Shown here piece by piece: positions 19,358 to 24,228 of a stretch of DNA of 24,228 nucleotides. The notes beneath the pieces are model-generated. The model saw only the letters and a list, made by a program, of their open reading frames with translations. It did not search any database and was not told where the DNA came from. Origin of the DNA: Dimargaris cristalligena (taxonomy: Eukaryota; Kickxellomycota; Dimargaritomycetes; Dimargaritales; Dimargaritaceae); the NCBI GenBank assembly GCA_027576995.1, contig JANBQC010000342.1, positions 1 through 24,228 on the forward strand, given 5' to 3'. A program made the position numbers and the translations under genes. Each line of letters opens with the position of its first letter. The first letter of the stretch is position 1.

Positions 19358-20143
19358 TTAGCTTGGGCTCAAGTGAGTCTCCATATTCAGAACGGTCAAG
19401 AGGGCCCGCACTGCCATTAGGTCAGTGGTGGTTACTTCCACCCCACGAATGAGAGAGCTAAATGGCAGGGCCTTCCATTGTCTTAGCAGACTGGTATTGA
19501 GTTGTGGAGTTAGCGCTGGATGGTAAGCTAAGTTACCGCGTATGGGGCCTGATTCGGAATCGACATAGGTGTAGAAAATACCACAATTGTTGGTTAGGGC
19601 GTGTTCTAAGCTATCCAAAATAACTTGTTGAGCCTCGGGCCTTTGGTACGGGCCGTAGGGATGGTATTTTACTTCGGGCTGGTCCTCTTTGAGCCAATTG
19701 AGCGCCTGGCCCAGCGCAATCTGAGCGCCATATATGGTTGAATCTATCTGAGTAAGCCCTTTGAGTTCGGATACCAGGGATTGTATGGTATCACTGGGAT
19801 TGGAGGGTAATACAGGGGGGGCATTCACATCAAGCATAGCAATTCTCGCTAGAATAGCCTGCGGGGATGGGATGGTACTGGCGGTCGGATTGGTGTTATA
19901 TGGGTTGGTGAATTGATAGAAGCCGCCCTGGTCCTGGTCCGTGGAGGACGGATAATTGGAGGTATGGGACAAGATAGCAGGGTTCTGGATATGTGTCGAA
20001 CTGGTTGACTGACCGTACATTTCCCAATCATTTTTAGAGGCTGTAGCTGCAGGGTCCATGTAATTATACGGAACTAGGTTATTGCTAGGAGCTCCAAGCA
20101 CGAAACCTACCAGGATTAGGCCCAACAAGCTTGGTCGAAGCAT
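19358..20143 (-). CDS. Secreted protein, paralogue-like partner of the 14908-16074 gene
   Basis: 261 residues in one exon. The ATG at 20143 gives an excellent signal peptide (MLRPSLLGLILVGFVLGAPS, likely cut after LGA at residue 18). The frame stays open upstream, but the only earlier candidate start is a GTG. Residues 20-105 are a Ser/Thr/Asn/Pro/Tyr-rich spacer. Residues 108-255 are a compact domain: PVLPSNPS at 110-117, SLVSELK at 122-128, ALNWLKED near 147-154, one cysteine (C187), then YHPALTPQLNTSLL at 207-220. The block 110-154 aligns without gaps to 220-264 of the other secreted protein, and the Y-P-L-P-LN-L pattern recurs at about the same distance. Two TATA boxes lie about 140 and 180 bp upstream. 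No known family is recognised; an extracellular role is inferred only from the signal peptide. Confidence 0.7.
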   Translation of the reverse strand: MLRPSLLGLILVGFVLGAPSNNLVPYNYMDPAATASKNDWEMYGQSTSSTHIQNPAILSHTSNYPSSTDQDQGGFYQFTNPYNTNPTASTIPSPQAILARIAMLDVNAPPVLPSNPSDTIQSLVSELKGLTQIDSTIYGAQIALGQALNWLKEDQPEVKYHPYGPYQRPEAQQVILDSLEHALTNNCGIFYTYVDSESGPIRGNLAYHPALTPQLNTSLLRQWKALPFSSLIRGVEVTTTDLMAVRALLTVLNMETHLSPS

Positions 20144-20281
20144 TGCAGTATTAAAAATCCCAGAGGTAAAGCGAAACTGTGGAATAAATAGGGTGGTCAC
20201 GAAGTGGGGGTTACAACAAGAGATGAGCGGGTTCTGTCGAGCAGGTAAGGGTGAGGGATACTATGGAGCGCCGGCGGTGGT

Positions 20282-20330
20282 TTTATATAAACCTAGGCAG
20301 AAAAGTGTAGTGCCGCTGGTTTATATAAAC
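20282..20330 (-). promoter_or_regulatory. Duplicated TATA boxes upstream of the secreted protein gene
   Basis: TTTATATAAA at 20282-20291 and the perfect palindrome GTTTATATAAAC at 20319-20330 are nearly identical and about 38 bp apart. Being palindromic they read the same on both strands. They lie about 140-190 bp upstream of the ATG at 20143. Confidence 0.45.
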
Positions 20331-20704
20331 GACGGGACCCTCCCCCCCTATGAACTGGGGGAACTAGAGCGTTGAATTCATCCAATGAGCAATGCCCAAT
20401 ATTACCCTGGAGTGGCATGCAATTCCCAAATGCGGAGGGACTGCCGTTAAACAAGGATGTATTAACGACGGTTGAGTAAACCAATATAAGCCACGGAGGC
20501 TCCCATGGGTTGTGCAATGATATCAAGGTCAGGGATTGATACTTAGCGGCCGGTTGCACGAAGTTTTGGACGTTGGGTTGAGCGGGTTAGAGGGTAGCGA
20601 AGTGTCCTAGTGGTAAAGGTGACGCAGATACAGTGTTAATGTCGAAGCCATGGGCGATATAATTGGCCTTCGTTACCCCCTCCCCCTTTGTTTTTCACCA
20701 CCGC
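20331..20704. other. Intergenic leader region
   Basis: From 20640 the plus strand becomes very pyrimidine-rich (20680-20735), as in other leaders of this window. A minus-strand frame at 20293-20559 overlaps the TATA boxes and lacks an ATG start with coding character. Nothing else is recognised. Confidence 0.4.
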
Positions 20705-20839
20705 ATGTATCCTCCCCCTCTCCTCGGACCCACTCTTCGTTTCAATCGAAAACACGTCCCTTTGGGCGACCTACAATTGAGGATACTAGAAAGGGTAGAA
20801 AATTCACCTTTGGCATTCATAACCACCCCCGCCCAATAA
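20705..20839 (+). CDS. Possible small ORF or first exon, unknown product
   Basis: An ATG at 20705 lies in a C/T-rich leader and opens 44 codons to a TAA at 20837. It reads like real protein (MYPPPLLGPTLRFNRKH, then VPLGDLQLRILERVENS), and its stop overlaps an AATAAA at 20835-20840. A possible donor follows GAAAGG. No family is recognised. A second ATG frame at 20650 overlaps it but ends in low-complexity residues. Confidence 0.25.
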   Translation: MYPPPLLGPTLRFNRKHVPLGDLQLRILERVENSPLAFITTPAQ

Positions 20840-20958
20840 AAATGAAATCAAGCTAGCCTATTGTAGAGAATCCGCCCAATTCAGGGTGAGGTTCCTAATG
20901 GCCCGGGACTTCACCTCGAAGCGGCGGGGATGGCGAATACCTCGGATACGAGGTTGTA

Positions 20959-21282
20959 TTAGCTAGTTATATTCCCTGCGCCAGCTCGGTATTTGCCGCT
21001 GCTGCTGTATCGAGCGGAGCAATCGAGGGTAGGTTCAAGCCAAGACATGCCATGAATAATATATGAAGTCGCAGGGGTAATATCCCACAACCGTTTTGCG
21101 GCTAACACGAAGTTGGCGCGCTTAATTATCGCTGGCAAGAGAAAAGGGATTATGGAGAGTCCTAAGAGGGTGTAACAATAGCGGTCGAAAATGTTCGTCT
21201 CTTCTCGCTTTGATGGGGTATAGCATGATGGACAACATGCTTTACCTGTGGACCTTTTACGCCAGTTGCTGGCTGCACCCAT
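20959..21282 (-). CDS. Hypothetical protein with one hydrophobic segment
   Basis: The ATG at 21282 opens 107 codons, with a basic N-terminus (NWRKRSTGK), three cysteines near 16-20 (ACCPSC) and one membrane-length stretch around residues 37-53 (YTLLGLSIIPFLLPAII). An in-phase intron is possible: donor CACAG/GTAAAG near residue 12 and acceptor CCTCTTAG just before the hydrophobic stretch (84 bp, no stops). Splicing it would remove the cysteine cluster. Codon use is moderately gene-like. It is divergent from the plus-strand gene at 21689 across a shared 0.4 kb promoter region. No family is recognised. Confidence 0.35.
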   Translation of the reverse strand: MGAASNWRKRSTGKACCPSCYTPSKREETNIFDRYCYTLLGLSIIPFLLPAIIKRANFVLAAKRLWDITPATSYIIHGMSWLEPTLDCSARYSSSGKYRAGAGNITS

Positions 21283-21688
21283 TAAGCGGGGGGAGGGGGA
21301 TAAGTTGGTTGGTTAGTTAGTTAGGTAGGTAGATGTCGTAAATAGAGATAGTACAGATATACACATTGTGCTGGCATTCTACCATTAGTCCTACACAGAG
21401 AAATACCTCCTCCCACCACCACTACAATAATTTACCCTAACCCCACGTTACATATTCGAACTAGTAGAAGAGAAGGAATTCACACTTCCCTTCGGTGAAT
21501 CTCTCCCCCTTTCCCTCTTGCCTTCCTTCCGAATCCCCTCCCCCCCTCTCTTCAATATACCAACTAGCCGTCCCGCTTTTCCCCTGCGACATCCGTCTCT
21601 TTTTGGTACACCCCTGCCCTATTTTCCACAGCCTATTCCCGCTTTCTATACGACGGTAGCTGTTAGTGGGGCCTATACGCATATAACC
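21283..21688. promoter_or_regulatory. Putative divergent promoter region
   Basis: A 0.4 kb interval between a minus-strand ATG (21282) and a plus-strand ATG (21689). It contains the tetranucleotide run at 21305-21332 and a long pyrimidine tract on the plus strand (21480-21640), typical of fungal core promoters and leaders in this window. No clear TATA box was seen. Confidence 0.4.
21305..21332. repeat. Tetranucleotide microsatellite (TTGG)2(TTAG)3(GTAG)2
   Basis: A 28-bp run of stepwise-related 4-bp units, located in the divergent promoter region. It probably arose by slippage with point changes. Confidence 0.8.
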
Positions 21689-21916
21689 ATGGGCTCACCA
21701 TCCCAGCCGGCGGATTCCGTCGAGATACGGGCCACTTCACCCCAGGCAAGGCCCTCCGCAGTGGACCTGGCTGCTTCGGAGGGCCTGGTTTTGGAGGGTC
21801 CGCCCAAATACGTTACCAAGTCCCAGTACCTGCGGGTGAACGAAAGTCTGGCGCTCAAGGTGCTTAGTTACACCAAGCCGGACCACGCCAGTTGGCTCAC
21901 CGACCTGACCTTTCAG
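21689..21916 (+). CDS. First exon of an unidentified protein
   Basis: The ATG at 21689 has the best start context in the window (ACCATGG) and follows a long pyrimidine leader. The exon encodes 76 residues with GC-rich third positions: a Ser/Pro/Ala-rich N-terminus (1-35), then a denser segment (KYVTKSQYLRVNESLALKVL, ending SWLTDLTFQ). It ends in phase 0 at CAG, followed by a consensus donor GTGAGT at 21917. The next exon is uncertain. An acceptor at 22274-22275 would join in phase to the segments at 22276-22872, giving 195 residues in all. There is no signal peptide, so it is probably intracellular. No family is recognised. Confidence 0.5.
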
Positions 21917-22052
21917 GTGAGTGACAATATTTTTCGTAGGCGGTGCCTAGGCCTAATAGTATAGATACGCCTGTTCCGTACCTAGTTGCCCTTCCCCATG
22001 TGCGTCGGGCCCGCCAGTTGGTCGGCGGTCTAGGCACCTGGTGAAGGCGGCT

Positions 22053-22178
22053 ATGGTTGGACTCGGTAGAGTTGTACTGGCGGGACTATTCTTGATAGGC
22101 CACAGCCTGTACGTATGCTCTTTTGCCCCCGCCGTTTATAAAAACCACACCAAGTTATCAGTGCCGGAAATCGGCTGA
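22053..22178 (+). CDS. Alternative start: short ORF with a signal-peptide-like N-terminus
   Basis: The ATG at 22053 opens 41 codons with a typical secretory signal (MVGLGRVVLAGLFLIGHSLY). A donor GTATGC at 22113 ends a 20-codon, phase-0 exon that would also join in phase to the segments at 22276-22872, giving 139 residues. It therefore competes with the 21689 exon as the start of the downstream coding segments, or they are alternative first exons. A TATAAAA at about 22136 lies just downstream. Confidence 0.25.
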   Translation: MVGLGRVVLAGLFLIGHSLYVCSFAPAVYKNHTKLSVPEIG

Positions 22179-22275
22179 TACAGTGTGTGGAGGGGGGAGT
22201 TCTCCCACCCCAGTGCTAAATTCCGTATTGATAACCCGCCCCTCCTAATTGCAACTTATATACCTGCGTATTCAG

Positions 22276-22872
22276 AAAATCCTCGCCTTTCTAAAGCCCC
22301 GCCTGTTTCGTAAAATACTGGCATTTGCGGCTACAGACAAGCCCGTTGCTTTGGAAAACTATCGATGTAGTAAGTTGAACTTTGCGGACCTTGCTCTACA
22401 TATCCATGTAATACCCGGGTGCATCTATGGTTCAGGCACTCTCCCGCCCATCTGCTACGCCCATGGCCCACGGTGATGTTGATATTACTCCTTCTGCATC
22501 ATGGGGGAGTCTCTATGCGACTTTATTTTCCCCACCCTTCTCACTTTTTACACCCGAACTAACTCGATTCGCGACCTTGATTCCCCCATATCCCTTATTC
22601 AAATAGAGGATTTCCAAATCGCCTACGGACTGACCCGGGTGCCAGATACGGGGGCGTTTTGCATGATCCAGGACCCCCCCATAAAGACCGAAGTACCTAT
22701 CAAGGGGGCTTCGTCTGCCTCTTGCCACTACACTGGCCTGTGCCTGATCCCTGCCCAATTGATCATCTTCTCCGAGCCCTATGATGCCCACAATCCGCTG
22801 TCAGTGCCTAATATACTTGGTCTGAGCCAGAAAGAGAGCACTAGTCTGGACCAATATCTGCAGTACGCCTAA
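22276..22872 (+). CDS. Candidate downstream exons of a secreted or unknown protein
   Basis: Model: exon 22276-22369 (after acceptor ATTCAG), intron 22370-22606 (237 bp, perfect donor GTAAGT, branch-like CTAAC near 22560, pyrimidine tract, ATAG), and exon 22607-22872 ending at TAA. Phases agree. The last exon reads well (DFQIAYGLTRVPDTGAF, later PIKG, then CLIPAQL). A spaced pattern of G-F, D, PI[RK]G, Y and L-P-QL loosely resembles residues 188-215 of the 19358-20143 secreted protein, so it may be a very diverged relative; this is weak. An overlapping ATG frame at 22427-22606 also looks protein-like, which makes frameshift decay an alternative. Confidence 0.33.
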
Positions 22873-23806
22873 ACCGATCAACCACTACCCGATCTCATTA
22901 ATCTAGTTGGAATGAGTCGTTCCCCTCGTTGGATTCTCCGCCTCCGTTGGTGCTACGCGTCCCCGCATTTATGATCCATACTCTACCCCAATGTGCCCGC
23001 AGCTGGCCGCATATATTTAACACCAGAACTAGAGGAGGTCAGTCATACTCCTACTTTACGACCATTCACACTATATGCATTTTATTCTAAAATAGCAAAG
23101 TCATCATTGCAGCCAGTGGTCATTTACCTGTGCGACATGAAGTCGCGCTTATATACACTGTATTATAACGTTTCGCTCGCAAACCTGCCTTGTCGAGTAT
23201 AGGCCTATTACAAATATGCCCTACTATCAATGGCCCAACTGTGTTTCCCGGGCCGGTCGGTCCATGGGCAATTCTCCTTTTACTGCACCTCTACAATCTA
23301 CTAATTCACGCGACCACCAGGTCCATCCACCCACCCACCGTTAGCCACTATAGTTGTCTCGCGCATATATTGTAAGTTGATTTCCATGCCGCACTCCAGT
23401 TGTGATACTGGCCCAACTGGTTTTATTTCAGTGCGAGGACCTTTGTATGCCACCCATGTATTAGCATACAGTTTTCTATGGGGGAGTGTGGATCTAGGTG
23501 TGACAAGAATGTCATTTTTCCCCACTGCTAACAGTGGTTCAATATATGGTATACCAAACCCAATGCTCCCTATTATGGAATTTCTAAGGGTATCTTGGAT
23601 ATGGGTGGATCGATCCCCTTCTCTAATAACGTGTTTCAAATAAGCATGAACTATAGACAAGGGGAGCTTCAGGGCGCCTGGGGTCTAGATCCCTCCTCCT
23701 TTGTAGTACTCTCTCTCACCCACTCTCCAAAAAAATTCCCACCACCCATATCTTCCCCCCCATCCCATCCCTGGATTACGATCGCATACCCGCCCTAGTC
23801 CCGTTC
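22873..23806. other. Intergenic, uncertain frames on both strands
   Basis: Open frames overlap on both strands at 23301-23660 (minus, 119 codons, TTG start) and 23377-23643 (plus). Both use many ATA codons and have no known motif, so neither is called as a gene. CpG is fairly scarce over 23440-23580. The rest holds nothing recognised. Confidence 0.4.
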
Positions 23807-23817
23807 AGCCAATCAGC
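23807..23817 (+). promoter_or_regulatory. CCAAT box
   Basis: AGCCAATCAGC matches the NF-Y/HAP binding consensus around CCAAT (23809-23813). It lies about 136 bp upstream of an ATG that opens a signal-peptide-like ORF, in a C/T-rich region, so it fits a promoter for that gene. Confidence 0.5.
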
Positions 23818-23948
23818 AACGTCGGTGGGATCATTTTTCTTTGGTTTCGCCACTCCCATTCGTTCCGGCCCGTAGCTGGCTAAACCCTCTCTACTTACAT
23901 CACACAACCCGCCCCGTATAGCACTGCTATTACTTACTACTACATTCT

Positions 23949-24089
23949 ATGTGGTGGGTAGCCAGTGTTTTATTTGGCACGCTTGTACTTTTGCCCGCAT
24001 GTTTCTCCCTCCTTCCCCTTCTCTTTTCTTCACCCCCCCACCTTCTGCGTTCCTTCCTTTTCTTTATCCCAAGACTATCGAGCGTGTGA
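23949..24089 (+). CDS. Possible signal-peptide exon or short hydrophobic ORF
   Basis: The ATG at 23949 opens 46 codons. Residues 1-18 (MWWVASVLFGTLVLLPAC) look like a secretory signal. The following residues are Leu/Phe/Ser/Pro-rich because the DNA is a C/T tract, which more likely is intron or untranslated sequence than protein. The CCAAT box upstream supports a transcribed start. If it is a first exon, the rest of the gene lies beyond the window. Confidence 0.28.
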   Translation: MWWVASVLFGTLVLLPACFSLLPLLFSSPPHLLRSFLFFIPRLSSV

Positions 24090-24135
24090 GCAATACCCCG
24101 TAAATTACGGCCCAAATATCAAGCGATTACTCAAC

Positions 24136-24228
24136 GCGCCGGCCTTCCCCCCCCCGGCCGGGCGCCGGGCCGGGGGCGGTGGTGGGGGCCGCGGGGGGGG
24201 CGCCGCGGTGGGGCCGGCTTGGTGTGTG
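24136..24228. other. Extreme G/C terminal sequence, probable assembly artefact
   Basis: The last about 90 bases are almost purely G and C, with runs of eight to nine identical bases (CCCCCCCCC, GGGGGGGG), after 24 kb of mixed or AT-rich sequence. The change is abrupt. It does not match a fungal telomere repeat or any coding frame. Confidence 0.6.

Noticed and set aside
22513..22791. 92-codon minus-strand frame
   Set aside because: Antisense to the candidate plus-strand exon; glycine/arginine-rich shadow, no motif.
23301..23660. 119-codon minus-strand frame and the overlapping plus-strand frame 23377-23643
   Set aside because: Both are open, neither has a good start (TTG on the minus strand), both use many ATA codons, and no motif decides between them.

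Overview
The window looks like nuclear DNA of a fungus, probably an early-diverging one. The genes are split by GT-AG introns of roughly 230-260 bp. Starts follow pyrimidine-rich leaders with TATA or CCAAT boxes, and there are no bacterial ribosome-binding sites or operons. Gene density is low. Lineage is an inference from gene style only; nothing in the window fixes the species. I found no rRNA, convincing tRNA or CRISPR array.

Layout. 1-513: first exon of a short-chain dehydrogenase on the minus strand, running off the left edge. 2642-3978: a complete zinc-dependent, NADP(H)-type alcohol dehydrogenase (ADH6/CAD group) on the plus strand, with TATA box and poly(A) signal. 6850-7170: a small secreted protein with dibasic processing-like sites on the minus strand. 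About 8815-12333: a 3.5 kb block almost without CpG dinucleotides that carries a 0.5 kb diverged inverted repeat, hairpins, short tandem repeats and broken reading frames; it is best read as an old, methylation-decayed repeat island. 12852-14394: a complete three-exon adenosine deaminase-like gene (N6-methyl-AMP deaminase family) on the minus strand, reconstructed here exon by exon. 14908-16074 and 19358-20143: two secreted proteins on the same strand that appear to be diverged paralogues, each with a signal peptide, a Pro/Ser/Thr/Asn-rich spacer and a similar C-terminal domain. 18118-18441: a reading frame broken by one stop. 20705-22872: several small or multi-exon hypothetical genes around a divergent promoter. 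The window ends in about 90 bases of extreme G/C sequence unlike the rest, probably an assembly artefact.

The recognised enzymes are housekeeping functions (carbonyl and alcohol reduction, methylated-AMP clearance) and do not form a pathway cluster. The less ordinary part is the set of lineage-specific secreted proteins in the right half, next to a decayed repeat island: a fast-evolving neighbourhood of the kind where fungal secreted proteins often diversify. That last reading is inference.
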